NCBI GenBank assembly: GCA_903920695.1
Contig: CAIXNB010000103.1
Span: 1-56,698, forward strand
DNA from: an uncultured beta proteobacterium
GTDB lineage: Bacteria; Pseudomonadota; Gammaproteobacteria; Burkholderiales; Burkholderiaceae_C
Reading direction: 5' to 3'
Length of the DNA stretch: 56,698 bases
Position 1 is the stretch's first letter; each line of letters opens with the position of its first letter. The position numbers and the translations under genes are program-made. The notes below the pieces were generated by a model. That model saw only the letters and a list, made by a program, of their open reading frames with translations. It had not been told where the DNA came from and searched no databases. Shown here piece by piece: positions 24,163 through 32,524 of the stretch.

Positions 24163-25319
24163 GCTGTGGCCCGCAGTTGATCAACGACCGCCAGAATCGG
24201 CAGCAGCACACTGGCACCGAGCTTCTTCGCGCGCTCGCCGCTCCAGCCGGTCAGGGCGTCGGGCAGATCGGCGTTGTCCTTGAACGGCATCTCGATGGTG
24301 AAGGCCAGACAGTCAAAGTTCTGTGCGATCCAGCTTGTGGCCAGGGTCGGGTTGGCCGCGCCGGGCTGGGTGCGCGCGTAGCCCTGCGTCGTCTGGAAAT
24401 CCGGACAGGTGCTGAGCCAGGCCGACTTGAAACAGTTCTCCAGCGCCGCGATGCGCGGCGTGTAGCCCGGGTTGCCTTCGCTGCCAACGCAGAAGTTGTA
24501 GGGCAGTACCTCGTCGCCGTGCGCGTCCAGGTTCAGATCAACGCCGACTTCGAGCATCTTCTGGCGCACCAGAAAGACCTCGGGCGACTGCGCCAGACTC
24601 GGCTCCAGCCACTCACGGTTCAGATTCGCGCCCGCGGCATTGGTGCGCAGATTGCCACGCACGGCGCCGTCCGGGTTCATGTTGGGAACCACATGAAAGA
24701 CACAGCGCGAGAGCAGCACGCGCGACACCGGATCGTCAGCGTCGAGCAAGCGCTCCAGAAAACCCTCGACAAACCACTCGGCCATGGCCTCGCCCGGATG
24801 CTGACGCGCAATCAGCCAAATCTTTTGGCGCTGCGCGACGGGCGTCACGCCGTCTGGGGCCGTGATGCGCAGCAGCGTCATGTCGCGACCGTCAAGCGTC
24901 TGGCCCAGAGGCTGCACTTGCACGTTCTCGGAAGTGGCAGCGGAGCCGATCAGATCGAGGTGGCGCTCGTGTGAATAGGGTTCGAAGTAAGCGAAGAAGA
25001 CGCTGTTGGTCTCGGGTGTGATCTCGGCCGTCATGACCTGACCGTCAAACTGCGTTGGAATGCGAAACCAGTTCTGCCGGTCGTAGCTGGCCACGACACG
25101 GTAATCGACCCAGCCTTTGGCGTAGGCGCACTGGCCGGCGTTGAGAAAGCGCAACCGAGTCGCCTCACCAGCGGCACCCTGCAAGCAGAAGTGAAACCAC
25201 TGAGCAAAGCCACTGGCGTTGTCGGGACGGATGTTGAGCTGGATGTCGCTGGTGTCAATCAGGCTCACGACCTCGATGGCGCCGGAGTCGAAGGCGGTTG
25301 AAATATGAAGTGCGGTCAT
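24159..25319 (-). CDS. M14-family zinc carboxypeptidase, cytosolic-carboxypeptidase type
   Basis: A 386-residue peptidase. An N-terminal beta-sandwich domain (~1-130, with YFEPYSHERHLDLI) is followed by the M14 catalytic domain. The zinc ligands are in ARQHPGEAMAEW (HPGE) and NLDAHGDE. NMNPDGAVRGNLRTNAAG provides the substrate-binding Asn/Arg block, and FTIEMPFKDN holds the catalytic Glu. This layout is that of the M14D cytosolic carboxypeptidases related to eukaryotic Nna1/AGBL, which occur in many Proteobacteria with unclear substrates. There is no signal peptide. It is the first gene of a minus-strand run that continues with the pseudouridine synthase. Confidence 0.88.
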   Translation of the reverse strand: MTALHISTAFDSGAIEVVSLIDTSDIQLNIRPDNASGFAQWFHFCLQGAAGEATRLRFLNAGQCAYAKGWVDYRVVASYDRQNWFRIPTQFDGQVMTAEITPETNSVFFAYFEPYSHERHLDLIGSAATSENVQVQPLGQTLDGRDMTLLRITAPDGVTPVAQRQKIWLIARQHPGEAMAEWFVEGFLERLLDADDPVSRVLLSRCVFHVVPNMNPDGAVRGNLRTNAAGANLNREWLEPSLAQSPEVFLVRQKMLEVGVDLNLDAHGDEVLPYNFCVGSEGNPGYTPRIAALENCFKSAWLSTCPDFQTTQGYARTQPGAANPTLATSWIAQNFDCLAFTIEMPFKDNADLPDALTGWSGERAKKLGASVLLPILAVVDQLRATA

Positions 25320-25413
25320 GCGGTGTGCCTGTCAGGGATTGCCGAGCGGTGCGGCTGATCTGGCGATTGTAGAATTTTCGTCATCGCACAGCGTCAGCGG
25401 TCCATACACCCAC

Positions 25414-25603
25414 TTGTCATCCCGGACTCAATCCGGGATCCAGTGCCACACGAACCATGGATTGCGGGTCAAGCCCGCAACGACAGCCGGTTTTGTCATG
25501 CCGGACCTGATCCGGCATCCATGCCTTCGGACTTCCTGGATTGCGGGTCAAGCCCGCAATGACAAGTCCGGGCGCACGAACGCGGGTCAGGCCCTCAATG
25601 ACA
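25414..25603. repeat. Array of about five REP-like palindromic units
   Basis: Alternating hairpins fill the space between two genes. They are CCCGGA-n5-TCCGGG (25421-25437), TTGCGGGTCAAGCCCGCAA (25462-25480), TGCCGGACCTGATCCGGCA (25499-25517), TTGCGGGTCAAGCCCGCAA again (25541-25559) and a decayed copy near 25580-25603. Flanking words TTGTCAT and ATGACAA recur in both orientations. This is the widespread proteobacterial TTGCGGG-TCAAG-CCCGCAA palindrome. It lies downstream of the Atm1-type gene and may act as a terminator or mRNA 3'-end stabiliser. The stretch 25320-25626 contains no gene. Confidence 0.85.
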
Positions 25604-25626
25604 ACCAGCGCGGCGATGCTGCCCAG

Positions 25627-27450
25627 CTACTCCGAGCTCTGCTGCAGCGCCCACATCTGCGCGTAGCGCCCATTGGCTGCGAGCAGCGCCGCATGGGTGC
25701 CGCGCTCGATGATGCGCCCGGCCTCCATCACCAGGATTTCATGCGCGTCAACCACGGTCGAGAGCCGGTGCGCAATGACCAGTGTGGTCTTGTTCCTGGC
25801 GACGTTTTGCAGTTCGGCCTGGATTGCGCGTTCGTTGGCGCTGTCGAGCGCCGAGGTCGCTTCGTCGAAGATCAGCACGGACGGGTTTTTCAGCAGGGTA
25901 CGGGCGATGGCCACGCGCTGCTTCTCGCCGCCTGAGAGCTTCAAGCCACGCTCGCCGACCATGGTGTCGTAGCCTTTCGGCGTGGCGGCAATAAAGCTGT
26001 GGATGTGCGCCGAGCGCGCGGCTTCCTCGACCTGGGCGTGCGTGGCGCCGGGCTGACCATAGGCGATGTTGTATTCGACCGTGTCGTTGAACAGCACCGT
26101 GTCCTGCGGCACGATGCCAATGACCTGGCGCAGAGAAGCCTGCGTGACCTGCTTGATGTCCTGCCCGGCAATCAGGATCTGACCGCTCTGCAGGTCATAG
26201 AAGCGAAACAGCAATCGCGCCAACGTTGACTTGCCCGAACCTGAAGGGCCAACCACGGCCACGGTTTTGCCGGCCGGAATCTCGAAGCTGATGTCGTGCA
26301 GGATGGGGCGTGCCGCCTCATAGGCGAAGTTGACGTGGCTGAAAGTGACGTTGGCACCGTCCACGCGCAGCGGCTTGGCCTCCGGCATATCGGCGATTTC
26401 GCGCTCGCGCTCCATCAGCGTGAACATCTTGTCAAGGTCGGTCAGGCTCTGTTTGATCTCGCGGTACAGCACGCCGAGGAATCCCAGCGGAATGTAGAGC
26501 TGAATCATGAAGGCGTTGACCATCACCAAGTCGCCCAGCGTCATGTGGCCGTCGACCACGCCTTGCGTGGCGCGCCACAGCATGGCGACCAGGCCGCTGG
26601 CAATAATCAGTTGCTGGCCGGTGTTGAGCAGGCTCAGCGTGCTCTGGCTTTTGACGGCAGCGCGGCGGTACTTCTCCAGGTTTTCGTCGTAGCGGCGCGC
26701 CTCGAACTCTTCGTTGTTGAAGTACTTGACGGTCTCGTAATTCAGCAGCGAATCAATGGCCCGGCTGTGCGCCTTGGAATCAAGCTCGTTCATCTCCTTG
26801 CGAAAGTGCGTGCGCCACTCGGTCACGATCACCGTGAACGTGATGTAGACGGCCAGCGCCACGATCGTGATCCCGGCAAACCAGACGTCGAACTTGACCG
26901 CCAGGTAGGTCAGCACCATGGCCACTTCGATCAGCGTCGGGAAGATGCTGTAAAGCGAGTACGAAATCAGCGAGTTGACGGCGCGCGTGCCGCGCTCAAT
27001 GTCGCGCGTCATGCCGCCGGTCTGACGCTCGAGGTGAAAGCGCAGGCTCAAGGCATGCAGATGGCGAAACACTTGCAAGGAAATCGTGCGCGACGCGCCT
27101 TCGGTGGCCTTGGCAAAAATCAGTTCGCGCAGCTCGGCAAACAAGGTGGTTGACAGGCGCAGCAGGCCGTAGCCAAAGAGCAGGGCCGCTGGCACCACCA
27201 GCAACGCGCTGGCGCCAACGGCTCTCTTGGGGTTCATGGTGTCGACCAGTTGCTTGAGCAGCAGTGGCACACCGACATTGGCCATCTTGGCGCCGATCAT
27301 GAAGGCCAGCGCCGCCATCACGCGCCACTTGTATTGCCAGAGGTAGGGAAACAGGCGCTGCAAGGTGGCCCAGTCCGAGCGCGTGGCCACGGGCACCGGT
27401 ACGACTGCGGCACTCTCACGCATGGGGCTGTGTTCGCCTGATCGGCGCAT
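25627..27450 (-). CDS. Atm1-type ABC exporter (heavy-metal/glutathione-conjugate transporter, permease-ATPase)
   Basis: A 607-residue half-transporter. Six membrane helices in the first ~330 residues include the Atm1-family signature NYETVKYFNNEEFE. The ATPase domain follows with Walker A GPSGSGKST, Q-loop PQDTVLFND, signature LSGGEKQRVAIARTLL and Walker B VLIFDEATSAL. Atm1/HMT1 proteins export glutathione persulfides or metal-glutathione complexes from the cytosol. ATG 27450 follows AAGGA at nine bases; an in-frame TTG at 27459 sits too close to that site. It is divergent from the thioesterase gene. The ferritin-like or Fe-S genes often nearby are absent. Confidence 0.9.
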   Translation of the reverse strand: MRRSGEHSPMRESAAVVPVPVATRSDWATLQRLFPYLWQYKWRVMAALAFMIGAKMANVGVPLLLKQLVDTMNPKRAVGASALLVVPAALLFGYGLLRLSTTLFAELRELIFAKATEGASRTISLQVFRHLHALSLRFHLERQTGGMTRDIERGTRAVNSLISYSLYSIFPTLIEVAMVLTYLAVKFDVWFAGITIVALAVYITFTVIVTEWRTHFRKEMNELDSKAHSRAIDSLLNYETVKYFNNEEFEARRYDENLEKYRRAAVKSQSTLSLLNTGQQLIIASGLVAMLWRATQGVVDGHMTLGDLVMVNAFMIQLYIPLGFLGVLYREIKQSLTDLDKMFTLMEREREIADMPEAKPLRVDGANVTFSHVNFAYEAARPILHDISFEIPAGKTVAVVGPSGSGKSTLARLLFRFYDLQSGQILIAGQDIKQVTQASLRQVIGIVPQDTVLFNDTVEYNIAYGQPGATHAQVEEAARSAHIHSFIAATPKGYDTMVGERGLKLSGGEKQRVAIARTLLKNPSVLIFDEATSALDSANERAIQAELQNVARNKTTLVIAHRLSTVVDAHEILVMEAGRIIERGTHAALLAANGRYAQMWALQQSSE

Positions 27451-27544
27451 AGGGGACAATCCTTACAAAATGTTGGGGACAGAGCTGGCTCGCTTCGCGT
27501 AGCTGCGGTCTGTCCCGCAAAGTATCAACAACTCGATTGTGCCC

Positions 27545-27964
27545 ATGTCTACAAACACCAACCCAATGGCGGTCCAATTGCCAACCGACGAGGAACTGGT
27601 CCTCAAGGTGATTCCGATGCCGGCTGACTCCAACGCCAACGGCGACATCTTCGGCGGCTGGGTTATGGCGCAGGTCGATCTGGCCGGCTCGGTGATTCCG
27701 GCGCGCTACAGCCAGGGCCGCATGGCGACGGTGGCGGTCAATGAATTTGTCTTCAAGCAGCCGGTGCGGGTGGGCGACATCCTGACCTTCTTTTCCAAGC
27801 TGGTGCGCATCGGGCGCACCTCGATCACGGTCACGGTCGAGGTTTATGCCGAGCGCTTCAGCGCGCAAGGGCAGTACATGAAGGTAACCGAGGCCTCCCT
27901 GACCTATGTGGCGATCGACGATCAGGGCCGTCCGCGACCGATACCGGGCCAGCCGCCGCGATAG
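27545..27964 (+). CDS. Acyl-CoA thioesterase, YciA-type hotdog protein
   Basis: A 139-residue single-hotdog thioesterase. DSNANGDIFGGWVMAQVDLAG holds the catalytic Asp and is the YciA/BFIT signature. AVNEFVFKQPVRVGDIL and VEVYAERFSAQG follow the family pattern. YciA enzymes hydrolyse a broad range of acyl-CoAs, releasing CoA. The ATG at 27545 is preferred over the GTG two codons earlier, although neither has a strong ribosome site. It is divergent from the Atm1-type exporter with a ~94-base intergenic region and convergent with the Q/K-rich lipoprotein gene. Confidence 0.88.
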   Translation: MSTNTNPMAVQLPTDEELVLKVIPMPADSNANGDIFGGWVMAQVDLAGSVIPARYSQGRMATVAVNEFVFKQPVRVGDILTFFSKLVRIGRTSITVTVEVYAERFSAQGQYMKVTEASLTYVAIDDQGRPRPIPGQPPR

Positions 27965-28009
27965 CCGGCACCGTGTTCTCGCGCTTTGCCGTGGGCAGCT
28001 TTGTTTCGG

Positions 28010-28942
28010 CTATGGCTTGGCTTGTTGCGGCTTAGCCTGCTGACACTTTTTGTCCTTCTGATCTTGCTCGGAACATGCACTGTCGCCGTTTTTCTGTTTG
28101 CCGGGTGATTTGGCCTGTTTTGGATCAACTTGCGGCTTGATCTGCTTTTCCTGCCTTAACTGCTCAAACTTTGCCTGTTTTGCCTGCGTTTCCTGATCCT
28201 GCTTGGCCTGCTTCGCCTGCCTTTCCTGGTCCTGCTTTGCTTGTCTTTCCTGCCTTGCCTGCTCCTGCTTTGTCTGCTTGCTTTGCTGCGCTGGTTGGGC
28301 AGCAATTGCCGAAGCTTTTTGTGGATTGGGTGCAATGGCTGCGGGCAAATTTTGTCCTTGCAAGCCGTGCTCACGCCCGGCTTGCGCAGCAGGGGGGCGT
28401 TCACTAGCAAGCGGCTGATGGTTTTGCACCGGGTATCTCGCGGCCGCTGGATCGTGATTCACCCTCTTTTCCGTCATTGCCTGGTGGTGCAGGGACCCCT
28501 GCGGCGGAATGGGGCGATTGTGGCCCTCAAACATCTGGAATGATCCGTGAATCGGGCGCATCCCATGGGCAAGGCCTTCACTGTGGCGCCATGCATCCAT
28601 ATGCCGAGCCTCAATGCGCGATGCAGGGACATACGGGAAATGACCACGGTGAATGACGGTTCCATCCACGCCGAACCAGGTATCACGATAAAACCGCATG
28701 GGAATCACACAAAAACACGAGCCCGGCGTACCGATGAACATTGGGTAAAAAGCAACCCCTGGCAAGGCCTCGTAATACAAGGGAGCACCTATCACATATT
28801 CTTGGGGAGGAACATATTCACCCTGCATTTGTACAGGATTCACGGGCACCATCACAGGCGGACTTACCGCGACCGGCGCGACGACGACGCAAGCCGTCAG
28901 GAAACAGGAGCCAAGCATGGCTGCGATCACTAATTTTTTCAT
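28010..28942 (-). CDS. Putative lipoprotein with Gln/Lys/Ala-rich repetitive tail
   Basis: A 310-residue protein of unknown function. MKKLVIAAMLGSCFLTAC is a lipoprotein signal with LTAC lipobox. Residues ~20-150 form a Pro/Tyr-rich globular-looking part with several aromatic clusters (FIGTPGSCFCVIPMRFYRDTW). From ~205 on the chain is low-complexity, with recurring QAKQ, RQAKQDQE and QAKP units likely to be an extended or coiled-coil tail. The final third has few hydrophobics and one Cys pair (SACSEQDQKDKKCQ). The ATG at 28942 fits the signal; the upstream in-frame GTG at 28951 adds three residues. The 223 bases upstream are AT-rich with a TATTGTCA direct repeat (18-base period) that could hold its promoter. 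Confidence 0.7.
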   Translation of the reverse strand: MKKLVIAAMLGSCFLTACVVVAPVAVSPPVMVPVNPVQMQGEYVPPQEYVIGAPLYYEALPGVAFYPMFIGTPGSCFCVIPMRFYRDTWFGVDGTVIHRGHFPYVPASRIEARHMDAWRHSEGLAHGMRPIHGSFQMFEGHNRPIPPQGSLHHQAMTEKRVNHDPAAARYPVQNHQPLASERPPAAQAGREHGLQGQNLPAAIAPNPQKASAIAAQPAQQSKQTKQEQARQERQAKQDQERQAKQAKQDQETQAKQAKFEQLRQEKQIKPQVDPKQAKSPGKQKNGDSACSEQDQKDKKCQQAKPQQAKP

Positions 28943-29165
28943 AAAAACCACGTTGAAGTAAATGACAATATTTTACACTTTGACAATACTTCTCGTTTTA
29001 GATTAGACGGGTCAGAATCCCAATGATTTCGCAACAACGATGCGCAAGTTGATGATTTGTTTGCTGAATTTTTTTGTGTTCTTAATTTGCACAGAAACGA
29101 TCAAAAAAAGAGGGGGTTTTGCGGGCTCGTTTCTAGGGTTTAAGCTCTAGATTGGGATCAACACC

Positions 29166-29951
29166 TCAGACTAACCGGTCTTGCACTGAAAACAACAGCC
29201 TCGGCATGATCACGCCGGCGGCGCCGCGCAGCGACCAGGTGCAGTCGTCATCGAGCGCCGTGACCGTCGGATTGATCTGCAACACGTTGGCGCCGACCTG
29301 CTTGGCCAGCAGCGGTATGCGCGCCGCCGGCTGCACCAGGCCCGAGGTGCCGATGGCAATCAGCAGGTCGCAAGCGCGGGCTGCAGCAAAGGCCGCATCC
29401 AGCACGTCCGGCAGCAGGCTCTCACCAAACCAGACGACACCGGGGCGAATCAAGCCGCCGCATTGCGCGCACAACGGCGGGCGCAGGCGACGCCCGCCTT
29501 CGGGCTCTGGCGCCATAGCAGCGGCAAAGGCATGCGCCGCGCCACAGGCGACACAGCGCGCCGCCTGCAGGCTGCCGTGCAGATGCAGCACGCCGGTGCT
29601 GCCGGCGCGCTCGTGCAGGTCGTCCACGTTCTGCGTGATGACGGTGAGCCTGGGCACATGCCGCACCAACTCAGCGATGGCCAGGTGCGCTGGATTGGGC
29701 TGCGTGCGCTGCACCAGCATGCGCCGCCATTCGTACCAGCCCCACACCAGTTCCGGGTCGCGCGCAAAAGCTTCGGGCGTGGCCAAGGCTTCGGCGTCAA
29801 AGCGCCCCCACAACCCGGTGAGCGCGTCGCGAAAAGTCGGTATGCCGCTCTCAGCGGAAACCCCGGCGCCGGTGAAGACGACGATGTGCCGCGCCGCCTG
29901 CAGGGCAGCGATCAGGTCTGGCGAAATGGTGTCAGCACTGCTCCCGTTCAT
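29166..29951 (-). CDS. Sir2-family NAD-dependent protein deacylase (class III-like)
   Basis: A 261-residue sirtuin removing acyl groups from lysine with NAD+ use. Seen are the NAD-binding FTGAGVSAESGIPTFRD, TQNVDDLHERAG, the catalytic His in LHLHGS, two zinc-binding Cys pairs (CVACG and CAQCG), and GTSGLVQPAARIP. WGWYEWRRML provides a Tyr-x-x-Arg pair matching the one that lets SIRT5/CobB-like enzymes bind negatively charged acyl groups such as succinyl. Desuccinylase activity is therefore plausible. The ATG at 29951 is four bases downstream of a crotonase gene, so they are cotranscribed. No convincing ribosome site is seen, consistent with coupling. Confidence 0.88.
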   Translation of the reverse strand: MNGSSADTISPDLIAALQAARHIVVFTGAGVSAESGIPTFRDALTGLWGRFDAEALATPEAFARDPELVWGWYEWRRMLVQRTQPNPAHLAIAELVRHVPRLTVITQNVDDLHERAGSTGVLHLHGSLQAARCVACGAAHAFAAAMAPEPEGGRRLRPPLCAQCGGLIRPGVVWFGESLLPDVLDAAFAAARACDLLIAIGTSGLVQPAARIPLLAKQVGANVLQINPTVTALDDDCTWSLRGAAGVIMPRLLFSVQDRLV

Positions 29952-29955
29952 AGCG

Positions 29956-30771
29956 CTAAAACTTGCCGTGGCGCCCACTGCCGGCGGCAAAACGCAGCGC
30001 GCCTTGCAAGCCGTCTTCAATGCACTGTTTGCCGCGCTGCCACTCCTGATGCAAGGCTTGTGGCAGCGGCAAATCCCACTGCGCATAGGCACTCAGGCGA
30101 TCAGCCCGCATGGTCTGCTGCGGAAACTCGCACAGTTGCTGCGCCAAGGCCAGCGCCGCATCCAGCGCCGTGCCGCTTGGCACAACCCGGTTGCACAAGC
30201 CGATCTGAAGGGCCTCGGCCGCTTCCACCTTGCGCCCGGTCAGGATCAGGTCCAGCGCGCGCCCCATGCCGATCAGCCGCGGCAGGCGCACCGTGCCACC
30301 ATCGATCAGGGGCACGCCGAAGCGCCGGCAGAACACGCCAAAGTAGGCGTCCTCTTCCATCACACGCAGATCGCACCACAAGGCCAGTTCCATGCCGCCA
30401 GCCACGGCCGCGCCGCTGACCGCTGCAATGACCGGCTTTGACAGCAACAGGCGTGACGGCCCCATCGGACCAAGCGGACCCGGCGCTGCACTGGCGTCCG
30501 CCGAGAACTCAAGCCCGGCCAGCGGATTGTGCGAGCCACTGTCAGCCGACGCGGCCAGAGCGGCGCCAGCAAGCAAATCCCAACCAGCGCAAAAATGGCC
30601 GTTCGCGCCATGGAACACGGCGACGCGGGCCGCATCGTCGGCCTCGAACGCAAGAAAGGCCGCGTACAAGGCCTGCGCTGTCTCGGCATCGACCGCATTG
30701 CGCACTTCGGGACGGTTCAAGCTCACGACCGTGACGGCCCCGGATTGGTGTGTCTCAACAGAATTCTTCAT
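29956..30771 (-). CDS. Enoyl-CoA hydratase/isomerase family protein (crotonase)
   Basis: A 271-residue crotonase. VVSLNRPEVRNAVDAET and NGHFCAGWDLLAGAAL form the CoA-binding/oxyanion region. AAVSGAAVAGGMELALWCDL carries the first catalytic Glu, and FCRRFGVPLIDGGTVRLPRLI replaces the usual second Glu position with Val/Pro. That suggests an activity other than classical hydration, or an isomerase-type reaction. The ATG at 30771 is chosen from the conserved N-terminus; the open frame extends to 30852 without similarity. It is followed directly by the sirtuin gene and divergent from a binding-protein gene. Confidence 0.85.
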   Translation of the reverse strand: MKNSVETHQSGAVTVVSLNRPEVRNAVDAETAQALYAAFLAFEADDAARVAVFHGANGHFCAGWDLLAGAALAASADSGSHNPLAGLEFSADASAAPGPLGPMGPSRLLLSKPVIAAVSGAAVAGGMELALWCDLRVMEEDAYFGVFCRRFGVPLIDGGTVRLPRLIGMGRALDLILTGRKVEAAEALQIGLCNRVVPSGTALDAALALAQQLCEFPQQTMRADRLSAYAQWDLPLPQALHQEWQRGKQCIEDGLQGALRFAAGSGRHGKF

Positions 30772-30922
30772 GTCCCAGATGATGACCTCACTTTTGCGCT
30801 TTCGCAAACTGATTTGCCATCCGGCCGCAGCCGTCGGTAAAAACCCTCGCAAGCTTTGCCGGGATTGCCGCTATAAACGTCGAGCGTGCAACAAGCACAT
30901 GAATTATTGAAGGAAACATCGG

Positions 30923-32098
30923 ATGAAAATTACTTCAGGCATTGCACTCGTGGCGCTCGCCGTTTCGGCCAACGTCTACTGCGCCCAACAGGGCGTCACG
31001 GACACCGAGATCGTGCTGGGCACCATCCAGGACCTGTCGGGCCCGCTGGCCGGTATTGGCAAACAGGATCGCCTGGGCATGATGCTGGCCGTCGATGAAA
31101 TTAACGAGCAGGGTGGCATCAACGGCCGCAAGCTCCGACTGATCTCGGAAGACTCGGGCTACGAACCAAAAAGGGCGGTGCTGGCAGCGCAAAAGCTGGT
31201 GAACCAGGACAAGATTTTCATGATGATGGGCCAAATCGGCACGGCGCAGAACATGGCGGCGATGCCGGTCCAGTTCGAAAAAAACGTGATCAACTTCTTC
31301 CCGATCACGGCAGCGCGTGAAATGTACGAGCCCTTTCACCGGCTCAAGTACTCGTTTGCCGCGACCTACTATGACCAGATCCGGCGCGCCGTGGCGCAAA
31401 TGGTCAAGGAAAAGGGCGTCAAGAAGGTCTGCAGCATCTACCAGGATGACGATTTCGGCCTCGAAGTGTTGCGGGGCGGCGAAACCGGTCTGAAGTCACT
31501 GGGCATGGAGTACGCCGAGAAAACATCGTTCAAGCGCGGCGCGACCGACTTCTCGTCGCAGGTCGCCAAGATGAAGGCCGCTGGCTGCGAAATGGTCGTG
31601 CTCGGCACCATCATCCGCGAAACCATCGGTACCATCGCCGAGGCGCGCAAGACCGGTTTCAACCCGGTGTTCCTGGGCTCGAGCGCCTCCTATACCGACC
31701 TGATCCACAAGCTCGGCGGCAAGGCGATGGACGGCCTGTACGCCACGATGACGGTGCAGAACCCCTACACCGATGAGGCCTCGCAGCCAATCCGCTTCTG
31801 GGCCAACAAGTACAAAACCAAGTTCAACGAAGACCCGACCGTATTCTCCGTCTATGGCTACATGATCATCAACATCTTCGCCAACGCCGCGACCAAGGCC
31901 GGCAAGAACCTGAGCACCGACAGCTTCATCAAGGTCATGGACACGATGACGATCCCGACCGACATCTTCGGCAGCGCGCCGGCCACCTACTCGCCCACCA
32001 AGCGCCTGGGCAGCGACGCCTCGCGCCTGTCGCAGATTCAGGACGGTCGGTGGAAGGTGGTCGGGCCTTACATCACCGATGCGGCGGCGAAGAAGTAG
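30923..32098 (+). CDS. Branched-chain-type ABC transporter substrate-binding protein (LivK-like), orphan
   Basis: A 391-residue periplasmic binding protein of the type I fold. The N-terminal signal region (ITSGIALVALAVSANVYC) is followed by VTDTEIVLGTIQDLSGPLAGIG, the classic LivK/UrtA-like entry, and KVCSIYQDDDFGLEVLRG. The start at 30923 follows AAGGAAACATCGG. A TATAAA at 30872-30877 could be its -10 box. No permease or ATPase gene adjoins it; the Liv-type transporter in this window is 12 kb away and has its own binding protein. A hairpin terminator follows directly. The ligand is unknown. Confidence 0.88.
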   Translation: MKITSGIALVALAVSANVYCAQQGVTDTEIVLGTIQDLSGPLAGIGKQDRLGMMLAVDEINEQGGINGRKLRLISEDSGYEPKRAVLAAQKLVNQDKIFMMMGQIGTAQNMAAMPVQFEKNVINFFPITAAREMYEPFHRLKYSFAATYYDQIRRAVAQMVKEKGVKKVCSIYQDDDFGLEVLRGGETGLKSLGMEYAEKTSFKRGATDFSSQVAKMKAAGCEMVVLGTIIRETIGTIAEARKTGFNPVFLGSSASYTDLIHKLGGKAMDGLYATMTVQNPYTDEASQPIRFWANKYKTKFNEDPTVFSVYGYMIINIFANAATKAGKNLSTDSFIKVMDTMTIPTDIFGSAPATYSPTKRLGSDASRLSQIQDGRWKVVGPYITDAAAKK

Positions 32099-32115
32099 CC
32101 GATTGCGCTGACGCA

Positions 32116-32141
32116 AAAAGGCTACCTGCGGGTGGCTTTTT
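32116..32141 (+). terminator. Rho-independent terminator of the orphan binding-protein gene
   Basis: The AAAAGGCTACC / GGTGGCTTTT stem with a TGCG loop (11 pairs, two G-T) is followed by a T run (32137-32142). It starts 18 bases after the stop codon of the binding-protein gene, on the same strand. Confidence 0.85.
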
Positions 32142-32524
32142 TATTACCCTGCCCCAACGTCCCTTCACAACGCTGTTGTCATAAGCCCGAGCAAATTCAG
32201 GGCGGGTGCAGCCTGTGCCGAGTTCGTGAGTGCTCGCATCAGACACATAGCCGGCGTTCGCCGGAACGAACGGTTCGCGGCCGAGCCCAAAGACCGGGAA
32301 GCTGTCATCGAAGTTCGACGATCAATTTTTCAAATTGGTCGCCGGGAGCGCAGCGCAACGGTCATAAAGATAACGCAAAGATCGGCAGCAGTCGTTGACA
32401 GGTGGAAATCAACTTCCGATTTTGTCTGGCTCACGGGCAGTCTAAGCAGCCAGCCGTGTTCAACATAGAAGTATTGGCCGTGGAGTGACAGTCTACCTGA
32501 ACACGGCTTGCACGAACGACGCTC
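32142..32524. other. Intergenic stretch with no recognised gene
   Basis: Only short open frames occur and none resembles a known protein. Visible structure is a perfect CCGGCG-TT-CGCCGG palindrome near 32252-32265 and an 11-base inverted repeat at 32452-32508 (listed separately). The base composition is lower in GC than the neighbouring genes. It may be a decayed gene or mobile element joining the core region to the catabolic island. Confidence 0.5.
32452..32508 (-). repeat. Inverted repeat AGCCGTGTTCA ... TGAACACGGCT downstream of the ligase gene
   Basis: Two perfect 11-base arms (32452-32462 and 32498-32508) are separated by 35 bases, starting 16 bases past the stop codon of the minus-strand acyl-CoA ligase. 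There is no U-run, so a factor-independent terminator is not certain. It could also be the scar of a small mobile element. Confidence 0.55.

Noticed and set aside
28156..28420. CRISPR-like repeats in the Q/K-rich lipoprotein gene
   Set aside because: The repeats are short, imperfect and in frame, encoding QAKQ-type units. There are no constant-length spacers and no cas genes in the window.
30923..32098. Binding protein at 30.9 kb as part of the module B importer
   Set aside because: It is 12 kb away, on the opposite strand and closed by its own terminator, and the importer has its own binding protein at 43.6 kb.
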